This document shows positions 1 to 9,640 of a stretch of 64,000 nt of DNA, in pieces. Origin of the DNA: Oscillospiraceae bacterium (lineage in GTDB: Bacteria > Bacillota > Clostridia > Oscillospirales > Oscillospiraceae); contig JAAWSV010000002.1 in assembly GCA_022801715.1 (NCBI GenBank), forward strand, positions 1 through 64,000, given 5' to 3'. Position numbers and translations under genes: made by a program. Numbering within the stretch: the first letter of the stretch is position 1; each line of letters opens with the position of its first letter. The notes under the pieces were generated by a model that was not told the origin of the DNA, made no database searches, and worked only from the letters and a program-made list of their open reading frames with translations.

Positions 1-117
1 GCATCATCAGCTGCCGACACTGCCGCCGATGCCATGAAAGATGCTGCCGATACTGCAAAAAAAGCCGCTGCGCCTCGGGCTTTGCCCTGCGACGCTCGCT
101 CCGCGAGAGGGATTTGA
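1..117 (+). CDS. 3' end of an upstream ORF (Ala/Asp/Lys-rich tail), truncated by window start
   Basis: Frame 1 is open from base 1 (ASSAADTAADAMKDAADTAKKAAAPRALPCDARSARGI*) with stop TGA at 115-117; low-complexity, so coding status is uncertain. Confidence 0.35.
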   Translation, partial: ASSAADTAADAMKDAADTAKKAAAPRALPCDARSARGI

Positions 118-195
118 TCCGAAAACGCGGTTTCCGGATCAAATGATTTTCATTGCTTTCGCGGCCTCCGGGCCGCGAAACTCTGCCGAGGGCGA
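61..195 (+). repeat. Intergenic multi-hairpin element, copy A
   Basis: Core stem 112-126/130-144 (ATTTGATCCGAAAAC-GCG-GTTTCCGGATCAAAT) and stem 157-166/171-180 (TTTCGCGGCC-TCCG-GGCCGCGAAA), followed by CTCTGCCGAGGG; shares order and sequence with copies B-D. Confidence 0.75.
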
Positions 196-374
196 TTCGG
201 GCACTGCGCCGTTGGCGCGTGCGGGGTATGGGAGGCGGGGGAGCGGGGGAGAATGAGAACAAATTGTAAATCCCGGCGGGGGGCTGGAACTTTTTGTGGG
301 GCGGGGCGTCTAAGATGCTGTGTTTGTGGATGAGAAGGCCGGGGAGTGCTTGGTTTTGGAAATGAGGTGGCTTT

Positions 375-1607
375 ATGAGGCGTTGGTTGGTTTGGATGGC
401 GGCGGCTGTGCTGCTGGTGAGCAGTCTGTTCTCCTGTGGGGAGGATTTGACGCCCTCGCCCTATGGGGAGGGGGACTTTGCCCAAGAGGGGGCGGTGCTC
501 TCGGTGGAGCATGAGCAGTATGACAAGAGTGTGGAGAGCTTTAATTATATCGTGGAGAATACCGGGGAGGAGGAGATCTCCTTCGGCGCGGAGTACGCCC
601 TCGAGGTGGAGCGGAACGGCCAGTGGTACGCCCTGCCGCTGGCGGAGAACGCGGGGTGGAACGAGATCGGGTATGTGGCCGCGCCGGGGGAGGTGTGGGA
701 GAACTCCTTCAGCTTTTTGCCCTACCGCTACACCGTCAGCGACGGGCATTACCGGCTGATCAAGGAGATCGGCGGGAAGCGGTACTGCGCCGAGTTCCAG
801 ATCGGCGTCGGGGAGGAGCAGGTGCGCTATGGGTACAGGGATCTGGAGCGCCTGTCCCTCGACCTAAAGGCCGAGGAGATTGACTGTGATCTGCGCATCG
901 ACGCCGCCGGGAGGGCGGATCAGGAGGGCGAGGCGCGGTTACAGGAGTTTTTGGGCCGTGTGTCCGGGGGGAACGGGGACATGCTGCGCATTGTCAGCAC
1001 CGCCGCCGGCGGCAGGCCGGTGATCTATGACGTGATCTTTGAGAACGGCCACTTCCTCCTGCGCAGGGACGACCGGCGCTGCGGCGGGACGATTCAGGAC
1101 CGGCGCTACAGCTTCCTAATCACCGACGGGGAGGCCGTCTACCTCAGCGACCGGGCGGCGCTGTCGGAGGAGCCCTTTGACGGGCGGCGGATCAGCACCG
1201 AGCGGTGGGCACTGCTGCACCGGGACTGGTTTGCTGACTGGGAGGCCGTGGCGTCGCTGGTGGAGGAACTGACGGACAGGCGTCTGGCGGACAGCGTGAC
1301 CCTGGCCCGGTTCTGGTCCGAGGACGGCACCTACTGGGTGGATCTGAGCCGGGAGGGGCTGGATTACACCGTCAGCACCAAGGGCTACGGCATGAGCCGC
1401 ACCATCACGGACTGGGGCGAGGACGGGGAGATCATCGCCGTCCGCTGGGAGTCCCCTACCCAGCTGCGCCTGTTCGGCGGGCCGAGGGGGGCCGGCGAGG
1501 AGGAGCAGATGGGGTGGTACGCGGTCTTTGACGTGGAACAGGAGCAGGTGGTGGTGCAGGGCAGCGCCATGCTGTCTATCGAGCAGACGCAAAACGGCGG
1601 GCAGTAG
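375..1607 (+). CDS. Hypothetical lipoprotein with Ig-like (Big_14-like) N-terminal domain
   Basis: Signal peptide with lipobox-like LFSC; ENTGEEEISFGAEYALEVERNGQWYAL resembles the bacterial Ig-like domain of Firmicutes lipoproteins. Confidence 0.7.
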   Translation: MRRWLVWMAAAVLLVSSLFSCGEDLTPSPYGEGDFAQEGAVLSVEHEQYDKSVESFNYIVENTGEEEISFGAEYALEVERNGQWYALPLAENAGWNEIGYVAAPGEVWENSFSFLPYRYTVSDGHYRLIKEIGGKRYCAEFQIGVGEEQVRYGYRDLERLSLDLKAEEIDCDLRIDAAGRADQEGEARLQEFLGRVSGGNGDMLRIVSTAAGGRPVIYDVIFENGHFLLRRDDRRCGGTIQDRRYSFLITDGEAVYLSDRAALSEEPFDGRRISTERWALLHRDWFADWEAVASLVEELTDRRLADSVTLARFWSEDGTYWVDLSREGLDYTVSTKGYGMSRTITDWGEDGEIIAVRWESPTQLRLFGGPRGAGEEEQMGWYAVFDVEQEQVVVQGSAMLSIEQTQNGGQ

Positions 1608-1750
1608 ATGGTCCGCGGCATACAGGGGGGGCGGTTCCTGCGGCAAAGGACCGCCTCCCGCTATTTTAAGATTGTAATATGGGGAAACTTGTGGTAAACT
1701 ATGCTATTGGTGAATGATTACGGATTTGTAATATGAAGGAGTATGGAAAT

Positions 1751-2452
1751 ATGGCTGACGAGGAGAATAAGACCCCGCGGGGGGAGATAGAACAGCCGGA
1801 GGCTTCGGCGGTCCCGGAGCGCGCCAGGGAGGTCCAGGGGGAGACGCCTGAGGAGACCGGTGAGAAGAAAAAGGAGGAGGGAAGCATCCTCTTTGACTGG
1901 GTGCGCTCCCTGCTGGGGGCGGTGCTGATCGTGGTGCTGCTGTTCCTGTTTGTGGCCCAGCTGATCACCGTGCAGGGGCCCTCCATGCAGCACACCCTCT
2001 ATGCCGGGGACAGGGTGCTGGTGCTGCGCGCCGGGCTCTGCGACATTCAGGCCGGGGATGTGGTGATGGTCCACCAGTTCAACGCCCCCTTGAATGAGAC
2101 CATTATCAAGCGGGTCATCGCCGTGGGCGGGCAGACGGTGGACATCGACTTCTACACCGGCACCGTCTATGTGGACGGGGTAGCCATAGAGGAGGGCTAC
2201 ATCGCCGAGCGGACCTACTCCGCCGAGGGGACGGACTTTCCCCTGACGCTGGCGGAGGGAGAGCTGTTTTTAATGGGGGACAACCGCAACCACAGTACCG
2301 ACAGCCGCAGCACCCTCCTGGGGCCGGTGGATGAGCGGTATGTGGTGGGGAAGGCGGTATTCGTTATCTTCCCCGGCCGGTCCGCCCAGTACACCGGGGA
2401 GCTTCCCGGCAGCGGGGAGCGGGATTTCAGCCGCATCGGGCTGATCCGTTGA
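1751..2452 (+). CDS. lepB: Signal peptidase I
   Basis: GPSMQHTL catalytic Ser motif, KRVIAVGGQTVDI Lys motif, LMGDNRNHSTDSR motif; RBS GAAGGAG before ATG 1751. Confidence 0.95.
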   Translation: MADEENKTPRGEIEQPEASAVPERAREVQGETPEETGEKKKEEGSILFDWVRSLLGAVLIVVLLFLFVAQLITVQGPSMQHTLYAGDRVLVLRAGLCDIQAGDVVMVHQFNAPLNETIIKRVIAVGGQTVDIDFYTGTVYVDGVAIEEGYIAERTYSAEGTDFPLTLAEGELFLMGDNRNHSTDSRSTLLGPVDERYVVGKAVFVIFPGRSAQYTGELPGSGERDFSRIGLIR

Positions 2453-2472
2453 AATCAGATCGAGAGGTATCT

Positions 2473-3327
2473 ATGAATATCCAGTGGTATCCCGGACACA
2501 TGACCAAGACACGGCGGATGGTGGCCGAGCAGATGAAGCACATGGACGCGGTGTGTGAGATTCTTGACGCCCGAATCCCCCTCTCCAGCCGGAACCCGGA
2601 CGTGGAGGAGCTGACGGCGGGGAAGCCCCGCCTTGTGGTGCTCAACCGCGCGGATCAGGCGGACCCGGCGGCCACCAAGCTGTGGCGGGACTATTTTGCC
2701 GGAAAGGGCTGCGCGGTGATCGAGACCAGCGCCAAGGAGGGACGGGGGACGGAGCGCTTCGCCGGCGCCGTCCGGGAACTGCTCCGGGAGAAGCTGGCCG
2801 CCTACGCCCAGCGGGGGCAGGCGGGCCGGGTGGTCCGTGTGATGGTGTTAGGTATCCCCAATGTGGGAAAATCCACCTTCATCAACAGGGTGGCCGGCCG
2901 GAAAACCGCCAAGGCCGAGGACCGGCCCGGCGTCACCCGCGCCAAGCAGTGGGTGGTGGTGGACCGGGGGCTGGAGCTGCTGGACACCCCGGGCATCCTC
3001 TGGCCCAGGTTCGAGGACGAGCAGGTGGGACTCCATCTGGCCTACACCGGGGCGGTGAAGGACGAGGTGATGGACGTAGAGGAGCTCTCCTGCCGCCTGA
3101 TCGCCTATCTGGCGGAGCACTACGGCGAGGCGCTGGTCCAGCGGTATAAGATCGAGATCGGGCCGGAGGACACCGGCTATGAGCTGCTTGAGAAGGCGGG
3201 GAGGAAGCGGGGCTTCGTCCTCCGGGGCGGCGAGATCGACACGGAGCGGATGGCCAAAATCCTCTTGGACGAGTTCCGGGGGGGCAAGCTGGGACGCTTT
3301 ACACTGGAGATGCCGGAGGATGTGTGA
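2473..3327 (+). CDS. rbgA: Ribosome biogenesis GTPase YlqF/RbgA
   Basis: MNIQWYPGHMTKTRR start, circularly permuted G motifs, GIPNVGKSTFIN; lepB-rbgA-rnhB synteny. Confidence 0.95.
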   Translation: MNIQWYPGHMTKTRRMVAEQMKHMDAVCEILDARIPLSSRNPDVEELTAGKPRLVVLNRADQADPAATKLWRDYFAGKGCAVIETSAKEGRGTERFAGAVRELLREKLAAYAQRGQAGRVVRVMVLGIPNVGKSTFINRVAGRKTAKAEDRPGVTRAKQWVVVDRGLELLDTPGILWPRFEDEQVGLHLAYTGAVKDEVMDVEELSCRLIAYLAEHYGEALVQRYKIEIGPEDTGYELLEKAGRKRGFVLRGGEIDTERMAKILLDEFRGGKLGRFTLEMPEDV

Positions 3328-3351
3328 GCCGCGGAGGCGGCGGAGAATCGC

Positions 3352-4002
3352 TTGAAGCGGGGAGGGAGAGAGATGTTAGGCTGGGAGCTGGAGGAGGCCG
3401 CCTACGCGGCGGGGTATGCCGCCGTGTGCGGGGTGGATGAGGCCGGGGCGGGGCCCTTGGCCGGTCCGGTGTACGCCGCCGCGGTGATTTTGCCCAGGGG
3501 GCTGGCGCTGCCCTACCTGAATGACTCCAAGCAGGTGACGCCGAAGCGCCGGGAGGCGCTGTTCGGGCAGATTCAGGAGCAGGCCCTCGCTTGGTCGGTG
3601 GCCTCTGTGGGGCCGGCGGAGATTGATGAGATCGACATTCTCAACGCCCGGATCAAAGCCATGCAGATGGCCGTTGACGGCCTCGGCACGGCGGCGGACT
3701 ACGCCCTTGTTGACGGCAACCGGGACCACGGGAGCCGCTGCGCCCTGCTGACGGCCCACGAGACCGCGGTGAAGGGGGACAGCCGCAGCGTCAGTATCGC
3801 GGCGGCCTCCATCCTGGCCAAGGTCAGCCGGGACCGGTATATGACGGAGGCGGCGGCGCAGTATCCCCAGTACGGCTTTGAGCGGCACAAGGGCTATGGC
3901 ACCAAGGACCACTATGCCGCGCTGGAGGCCCACGGGGCCTGTCCCCTCCACCGCCGGAGCTTTCTGAAGAAGTGGGAGGTTAGGCGTGGGGAGCAGGGAT
4001 GA
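3352..4002 (+). CDS. rnhB: Ribonuclease HII
   Basis: GVDEAGAGPLAGPVYAAAVIL and LNDSKQVTPKRRE motifs. Confidence 0.95.
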   Translation: MKRGGREMLGWELEEAAYAAGYAAVCGVDEAGAGPLAGPVYAAAVILPRGLALPYLNDSKQVTPKRREALFGQIQEQALAWSVASVGPAEIDEIDILNARIKAMQMAVDGLGTAADYALVDGNRDHGSRCALLTAHETAVKGDSRSVSIAAASILAKVSRDRYMTEAAAQYPQYGFERHKGYGTKDHYAALEAHGACPLHRRSFLKKWEVRRGEQG

Positions 4003-4339
4003 CATAGGCCGTCATGGCGAGGCCCTGACGGCGGGGTACTTACACCGAAAGGGACGCGTTGTCCTCCAGAGGCGCTACCGCTGCCGGGAGGGGGAGATCG
4101 ACCTGATCGCAAGGGACGGCGGCACCCTCTGCTTTGTGGAGGTCAAGACGCGGACCAATATAGCGATGGGACTGCCCAGAGAGTACGTGGGCCCTCAAAA
4201 GCAGGCGCACCTCCGCGCCGCCGCCGCGCGCTATCTCAGCGAGAAGGGGATCGACTGCCCCGCCCGCTTTGATGTGGCGGAGATCTATATTGATCCGGCG
4301 GGGAAGGGGTATATTCATTATATTGAGAATGCTTTTTAA
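3986..4339 (+). CDS. YraN family (UPF0102) endonuclease-like protein
   Basis: GEALTAGYLHRKG...GEIDLIARDGGTLCFVEVKTR; GTG start overlapping rnhB. Confidence 0.9.
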   Translation: MGSRDDIGRHGEALTAGYLHRKGRVVLQRRYRCREGEIDLIARDGGTLCFVEVKTRTNIAMGLPREYVGPQKQAHLRAAAARYLSEKGIDCPARFDVAEIYIDPAGKGYIHYIENAF

Positions 4340-4382
4340 TTCCTAACTCCTATATTTCTTATTAAAAATGGAGGCTGATGTG

Positions 4383-5255
4383 ATGATTCGATCCTATTTT
4401 GACGCGCATTGTGATACGCTCTGGTTTACCCATGCCAAGGGAGGGTCTTTGGAGCGGAGCTCCGGGCATGTGGATCTGGCGCGTCTGCGTGATTATGCGC
4501 CGATGGGACAGGTATTTGCGCTCTATGCCGACAGCGCGGAGCTGGCGGAGGCGGAGCGGTGGCCCTATATTCAGGGGCGGGCGCGGGACTTTATGGCGGC
4601 CAAGGCCGCCCAGCCGGCGCTGATGGAGAACTGCTGCCTCTCTATCGAGGGGGCGGAGCTGATGGACTGCGACATGGCCAAGATAGACACCGTGCGGGAG
4701 TGGGGGGTCCGGTGGGTGAATTTGACGTGGAATCACGCCAACGCCCTGGCCGGGCCGCACACCACGGATCAGGGGCTTACCGAGGCCGGTCGGGACTTTG
4801 TTCGGGCCCTCTGGCAGCGGGGGATGGCGGTGGATGTGTCCCACCTCAGCGACCGGGGGTTCTGGGAGATCATGGAGCTGGGGGAGGGGCCGGTGCTGGC
4901 CAGTCACTCCGACAGCCGTGCCCTGTGCCCCCACAGCAGGAATCTGACGGACGACATGGCCCGGGCCCTCTTTGCGCGGGGCGGGTTCGTGGGGATCAAC
5001 TTCTATGCCGATTTTTTGGGGGAGAATCCGACGGTGGAGACGGTCGCGGACCATATGGAGCACTTTTTGGCCCTGGGCGGGGAGAACGGCCTGGGGCTGG
5101 GCTCCGACTTTGACGGCGGAACGCTGGTCTTTGACGGCGTGGAGCAGGTGCCGGCGCTGTGGACGGCTATGGAGCGGCGGGGGCACCCGGAGACGCTGGT
5201 GGAGAAGGTGGCGTTTGGGAATTTGGCAAGGTTTATGGAGCAGCTTAGGCGTTAG
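4383..5255 (+). CDS. Membrane dipeptidase (peptidase M19)
   Basis: DAHCDTLW, LSIEGAELM, WNHANALAG, DVSHLSDRGF, SHSDSRAL, GLGSDFDG motifs. Confidence 0.9.
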   Translation: MIRSYFDAHCDTLWFTHAKGGSLERSSGHVDLARLRDYAPMGQVFALYADSAELAEAERWPYIQGRARDFMAAKAAQPALMENCCLSIEGAELMDCDMAKIDTVREWGVRWVNLTWNHANALAGPHTTDQGLTEAGRDFVRALWQRGMAVDVSHLSDRGFWEIMELGEGPVLASHSDSRALCPHSRNLTDDMARALFARGGFVGINFYADFLGENPTVETVADHMEHFLALGGENGLGLGSDFDGGTLVFDGVEQVPALWTAMERRGHPETLVEKVAFGNLARFMEQLRR

Positions 5256-5279
5256 GGATTTTTGGGAGGGAGAACCTTT

Positions 5280-6764
5280 ATGAAGTATTTGAGTACAAGG
5301 GATAAGACGCTGCGTTTTTGCGCGGCGGAGGCCATTCAGATGGGACTGAGCCGGGATGGGGGGCTGTTTACGCCGGAGTGCTTCCCTGTGCTGGGGCAGG
5401 AGGAGGTACAGGCCCTTTGCGGGATGGATTACCGGCAGAGGACGGCCTTTGTGATGGGGAAGTTTTTGGATGACTTCTCCCAGGAGGAGCTGCTGGAATT
5501 CGCGGAGTTTGCCTACAGCGGCGCCAAGTATGACCATCCGGCGGCGGCGCCGCTGCGGCAGGTGGGGGGGAGGACCTACTGCCTGGAGCTGTGGCATGGG
5601 CCCACCAGCGCATTTAAGGACATGGCTCTGCAGATGCTGCCCCAGCTCCTCAGCGCCAGCCTGCGGAAAACCGGGGAGCAGCGGACGGCCTGTATTCTGG
5701 TGGCCACCTCCGGGGACACCGGGAAGGCCGCCATGGAGGGGTTTGCCGATGTGCCCCAGACGAAGATCCTGGTGTTCTACCCCGAGCACGGGGTCAGTGA
5801 GATCCAGAAGATCCAGATGGTCACGCAGGAGGGGGAGAATGTGGGCGTCTGCGCCGTGGAGGGGAATTTTGACGATGCCCAGAGCGGCGTGAAGCGGATC
5901 TTCTCCGATGAGGCCATCCGGGAGGAGCTGTCCGGGCGGGGGTACTTCCTGTCCTCCGCCAACTCCATCAACTGGGGGCGGATCCTGCCCCAGGTGGTCT
6001 ACTATGTCTCCGCCTACTGCGATCTGCTGAACGAGGGGGCGGTGAAGCCGGGGGAGCAGGTGAATTACTGTGTGCCCACCGGGAATTTTGGGAATATTTT
6101 GGCCTGCTACTACGCCAGGAAGATGGGGATCCCTGTGGGGAAGCTGATCTGTGCCTCCAACCGCAACGACGTGCTGACGGATTTTATCCGCACCGGCGTC
6201 TACGACAGGAACCGGCCCTTCCACACCACGATGAGCCCCTCCATGGATATCCTGATCTCCAGCAATTTGGAGCGTCTGCTCTTTGACCTCTCCGGGGGGG
6301 ATGATGCCCTTGTGCGGGGGTATATGGAGGAGCTGGGCCGGACCGGGCGCTATGAGATCAGCGCAGAGATGCGGGAGAAGCTCCAGGAGCTGTTTTACGG
6401 CGGGTTCTGCGGCGAGGAGGACACCAAGAGCACCATCGCCGCAGTGTATGCCGACGGCTATCTCATTGACACGCACACCGCCGTGGCGGCCAAGGTGCTG
6501 GAGGACTATCGCCGGGAGACCGGGGACGGGAGGGCGGCTGTCTTTGCCTCCACCGCCAGCCCCTACAAGTTCTGCGACAGCGTCCTCGATGCCATCGGCG
6601 AGACGCCGGCGGCGGACAGTCTGGACCGGCTGGACCAGCTCCAGAGCGTCAGCGGCGTGGAGACGCCGGCGCGGCTGGCCGCCCTGCGGGGGAAGGCCGT
6701 CCGGTTTGACGCGGTGGCCAAGAAGGAGGACATGGAGCAGGTGGTGCTGCGCTTTTTGCGGTGA
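5280..6764 (+). CDS. thrC: Threonine synthase
   Basis: LELWHGPTSAFKDMALQMLP PLP-lysine motif, ATSGDTGKAAMEGF, VPTGNFGNILACYYARKMG. Confidence 0.95.
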   Translation: MKYLSTRDKTLRFCAAEAIQMGLSRDGGLFTPECFPVLGQEEVQALCGMDYRQRTAFVMGKFLDDFSQEELLEFAEFAYSGAKYDHPAAAPLRQVGGRTYCLELWHGPTSAFKDMALQMLPQLLSASLRKTGEQRTACILVATSGDTGKAAMEGFADVPQTKILVFYPEHGVSEIQKIQMVTQEGENVGVCAVEGNFDDAQSGVKRIFSDEAIREELSGRGYFLSSANSINWGRILPQVVYYVSAYCDLLNEGAVKPGEQVNYCVPTGNFGNILACYYARKMGIPVGKLICASNRNDVLTDFIRTGVYDRNRPFHTTMSPSMDILISSNLERLLFDLSGGDDALVRGYMEELGRTGRYEISAEMREKLQELFYGGFCGEEDTKSTIAAVYADGYLIDTHTAVAAKVLEDYRRETGDGRAAVFASTASPYKFCDSVLDAIGETPAADSLDRLDQLQSVSGVETPARLAALRGKAVRFDAVAKKEDMEQVVLRFLR

Positions 6765-7165
6765 GCCACGTTTCAGAGAAGAGGGAGGCGGCGGAGATGG
6801 GCGCGAGGGTTTCCAGAAAGTGGGCGAGAATCTCGCTGTCCTTTGCCATGGCCTCGGCGGCGGTGCTGGTGCTGACAGCGGTGCTGGGGCAGCTGCTGGA
6901 CTTGGGGCCGGCGGGGGCCGGATGGATGATCGGCGGGGTGCTGCTGGCGGGTCTGCTGATGATTTTGGCGGTGGCCGCCCTTTGGAAGCTGCGCTGTCCC
7001 AGCTGCGGGGAGCAGACCGTGCGGCCCCAGTGGGGGCCGGGGCGGCGGCTTTTCTGTCCCCTCTGCGGTGCGCCCCTCGTCTATGACGACGAGGAGGAGG
7101 GCGGAACAGAGCCGCCCCATGAGCATGGGGAGGAGGAGCGGTGGCGCTCCACCTTCCGGGATTGA
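6761..7165 (+). CDS. Membrane protein with C-terminal zinc-ribbon-like segment
   Basis: Two hydrophobic helices followed by CPSCGEQTV...FCPLCGAPL; start overlaps thrC stop. Confidence 0.6.
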   Translation: MSHVSEKREAAEMGARVSRKWARISLSFAMASAAVLVLTAVLGQLLDLGPAGAGWMIGGVLLAGLLMILAVAALWKLRCPSCGEQTVRPQWGPGRRLFCPLCGAPLVYDDEEEGGTEPPHEHGEEERWRSTFRD

Positions 7166-7214
7166 GCGGCGGGGGACGGAGCTTAGATGATTTTGACGGA
7201 GAGGGGGGAGGTCC

Positions 7215-7901
7215 TTGGCGCTGTACGCCATCGGGGATCTGCACCTGGGATTGGGCGTGAACAAGCCCATGGATATCTTTGGCCCCGGATGGGAGAACCA
7301 TGTGGAGCGGCTGCGGGAGGGCTTCTCCCCGCTGGGGGAGGAGGATGTCACCGTTTTGTGCGGGGACAGCTCCTGGGGGATGGATCTGCAGCAGAGCCTG
7401 CCGGACTTTCGGTTTATTGACGCCCTGCCGGGGAAAAAGCTCCTGCTCAAGGGCAACCACGACTACTTTTGGAACACCGCCAGCAAGATGGAGCGGTTCT
7501 TTGACGAGCATGGGATCACCACGATTGATATTCTCCACAACAACTGCCGCTTCTACGGGGACTATGCCCTCTGCGGCACCCGGGGGTGGTTCTTCGAGGA
7601 GGAGGCCAAGCCCCACACGGAGAAGATGCTGAAGCGGGAGGTCCTCCGGCTGGAGGCCTCCATGAAGCTCTCGGAGGGGCGTCGGATTCTGGCCTTTCTC
7701 CACTATCCTCCGCTGTACGAGGGCTATCGCTGCCCGGAGATCCTATGGAAGCTGCAGGAGTACGGCGTGGAGCGGTGCTTCTACGGACACCTGCACGGCT
7801 ACGCCCACCGCCGGGCTGTGGAGGGACATAGGGATGGCGTGGATTACGCGCTGGTGGCGGCGGATTACCTGCGCTTCGTCCCAAAAAAAATCTGTGACTA
7901 A
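7215..7901 (+). CDS. Metallophosphoesterase
   Basis: GDLHLG, CGDSSWG, LKGNHDYFW, YGHLHGYAH motifs; TTG start. Confidence 0.9.
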   Translation: MALYAIGDLHLGLGVNKPMDIFGPGWENHVERLREGFSPLGEEDVTVLCGDSSWGMDLQQSLPDFRFIDALPGKKLLLKGNHDYFWNTASKMERFFDEHGITTIDILHNNCRFYGDYALCGTRGWFFEEEAKPHTEKMLKREVLRLEASMKLSEGRRILAFLHYPPLYEGYRCPEILWKLQEYGVERCFYGHLHGYAHRRAVEGHRDGVDYALVAADYLRFVPKKICD

Positions 7902-8005
7902 AAATTATTTGATTTTTGCAGAAAACAGTAGATTTTTTCATATTTATATGCTACAATGCAGAATTGCCCGGATTGTGAGGGGCAAGTAAACGGAGGAAAA
8001 GGAAT

Positions 8006-9505
8006 ATGAGTGTTAAGAATTGTGAAAAACTGGAAAAGAATCAGGTTGCCTTGACCGTAGAGGTGGACGCTGCTGCCTTTGACGCCGCCATTGAGAAGGC
8101 CTACCGCAAGGTGCGCCATCAGATCAATGTGCCCGGCTTCCGCAAGGGCAAGGCCCCCCGGAAGATGATCGAGAACCTGTACGGTGTGGAGATCTTCTAC
8201 GACGAGGCTATCAATATCGCAATGCCCGACGCTTATGTGGCCGCTGTGAGCGAGGAGAAGCTGGAGCCCGTGGGCTATCCCGAGGTGGAGCTTCTCAGCG
8301 TGTCCAAGGACGGCTTTTCCTTCAAGGCCACGGTGTATGTGTACCCCGAGGTGACCTTGGGCCAGTACAAGGGGCTCAGCGCCCCCAAGGGCGAGGTGAA
8401 GGTCACGGAGGAGGACATTCAGGAGCGGCTGAACCAGCTGGCTGAGCGGAACACCCGTATGCTGGGCGTGGACCGGCCGGTGGAGAACGGCGATGTGGCC
8501 AATATCGACTTTGAGGGCTTCCTTGACAATAAGCCCTTTGATGGCGGCAAGGGGGAGAACTTCGATCTGGAGATCGGCTCCGGCAGCTTCGTCCCCGGCT
8601 TCGAGGAGCAGCTGGCGGGCATGGCCGCCGGGGAGGAGAAGGACATCGACATCACCTTCCCCGAGGACTATCACGCGGATCTGGCCGGCAAGGCCGTGGT
8701 GTTCCATGTGAAGGTCAACGCCGTGAAGCGCAAGGAGGTCCCCGCGCTGGACGACGAGTTTGCCAAGGATGTGTCCGAGTTTGACACCTTGGAGGAGCTG
8801 AAGAAGGACATCGAGGCCAAGATTGCCGCCGACCGGCAGAACGCCGTGGATCACGCCTTTGAGGAGGCGCTGATGGAGCAGGTGGCCGAGGGCATCCAGT
8901 GCGACGTGCCCCAGCCCATGGTGGATGAGCAGGCCCGGCGGTTCGTGGAGAACCTGAAGATGCAGATCCAGCAGCAGGGCATCCCCTATGAGCAGTATCT
9001 CAAGCTGGCCGGCCTTGACGATGAGTCCGTGATGGCGCAGGCGCAGACCCCGGCCCTGCGTCAGGTGCGTCTGGATCTGGCCTTAGAGGCGCTGGCCAAG
9101 GCCGAGGGCGTGGAGGTCAGCGACGAGGAGATCGAGGCCGAGTATGAGCGGGCCGCCGGCCAGTACGGCATGAAGGCGGAGGATCTGAAGAAGTACATTG
9201 ATCAGGGGACGATTAAGAATCAGCTGGTCAACACCAAGGCTGTGAAGGTGGTGGTGGACAGCGCCATCGCCACCAAGTTTGAGGAGAAGGCGCCGGAGGG
9301 CGAGGAGTCCGCCGAGGGGGAGGAGAAGCCCAAGAAGCGCGCCTCCAAGAAGGCCGCGGAATCCGCGGAGCCCGCCGAGGGGGAGGAGAAGCCCAAGAAG
9401 CGCGCCTCCAAGAAGGCCGCGGAGCCCACCGAGGGGGAGGAGAAGCCCAAGAAGCGCACCACCAAGAAGGCTGCCCCCAAGGACGAGGAGGAGCCCGAGG
9501 AGTAA
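8006..9505 (+). CDS. tig: Trigger factor with Lys/Ala/Glu-rich repeat tail
   Basis: RKVRHQINVPGFRKGKAPRKMIE, FKBP-like domain; C-terminal GEEKPKKRASKKAAE repeats. Confidence 0.95.
   Translation: MSVKNCEKLEKNQVALTVEVDAAAFDAAIEKAYRKVRHQINVPGFRKGKAPRKMIENLYGVEIFYDEAINIAMPDAYVAAVSEEKLEPVGYPEVELLSVSKDGFSFKATVYVYPEVTLGQYKGLSAPKGEVKVTEEDIQERLNQLAERNTRMLGVDRPVENGDVANIDFEGFLDNKPFDGGKGENFDLEIGSGSFVPGFEEQLAGMAAGEEKDIDITFPEDYHADLAGKAVVFHVKVNAVKRKEVPALDDEFAKDVSEFDTLEELKKDIEAKIAADRQNAVDHAFEEALMEQVAEGIQCDVPQPMVDEQARRFVENLKMQIQQQGIPYEQYLKLAGLDDESVMAQAQTPALRQVRLDLALEALAKAEGVEVSDEEIEAEYERAAGQYGMKAEDLKKYIDQGTIKNQLVNTKAVKVVVDSAIATKFEEKAPEGEESAEGEEKPKKRASKKAAESAEPAEGEEKPKKRASKKAAEPTEGEEKPKKRTTKKAAPKDEEEPEE
9311..9475 (+). 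repeat. In-frame tandem repeat encoding (A/T)EGEEKPKKR(A/T)(S/T)KKAA, 3 copies
   Basis: Near-identical blocks gccgagggggaggagaagcccaagaagcgcgcctccaagaaggccgc start at 9311 and 9374, with a third variant at 9428. Confidence 0.9.
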
Positions 9506-9533
9506 GCGTACAGCAGCGAGAGGTTTGATCTGA

Positions 9534-9640
9534 GGGAGGGGGAGTGTGCCCCCTCCCGCAGATTGCTTTTGGAAAGCAATGGGACTTTTGGCGGCGGTGA
9601 GGCGGATTGTGTGGAAGGAACCCCTGTTGGGTTCCTTTCA
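9534..9640 (+). repeat. Three consecutive hairpins in the tig-clpP intergenic region
   Basis: GGGAGGGGG/CCCCCTCCC (9534-9557), ATTGCTTT/AAAGCAAT (9562-9580), AAGGAACCC/GGGTTCCTT (9615-9637). Confidence 0.7.

Noticed and set aside
41-256. 71-aa ORF over hairpin copy A
   Set aside because: Derived from the repeat element, no convincing RBS, and frame not conserved with the other copies.
4362-7703. 1113-aa minus-strand ORF, antisense to dipeptidase, thrC and neighbours
   Set aside because: Pro/His/Leu/Gly-rich low-complexity translation typical of the antisense of high-GC coding DNA; the plus strand carries clear conserved proteins.
9311-9475. trigger-factor repeats as a CRISPR-like array
   Set aside because: Repeats are contiguous, in-frame and coding, without unique spacers.
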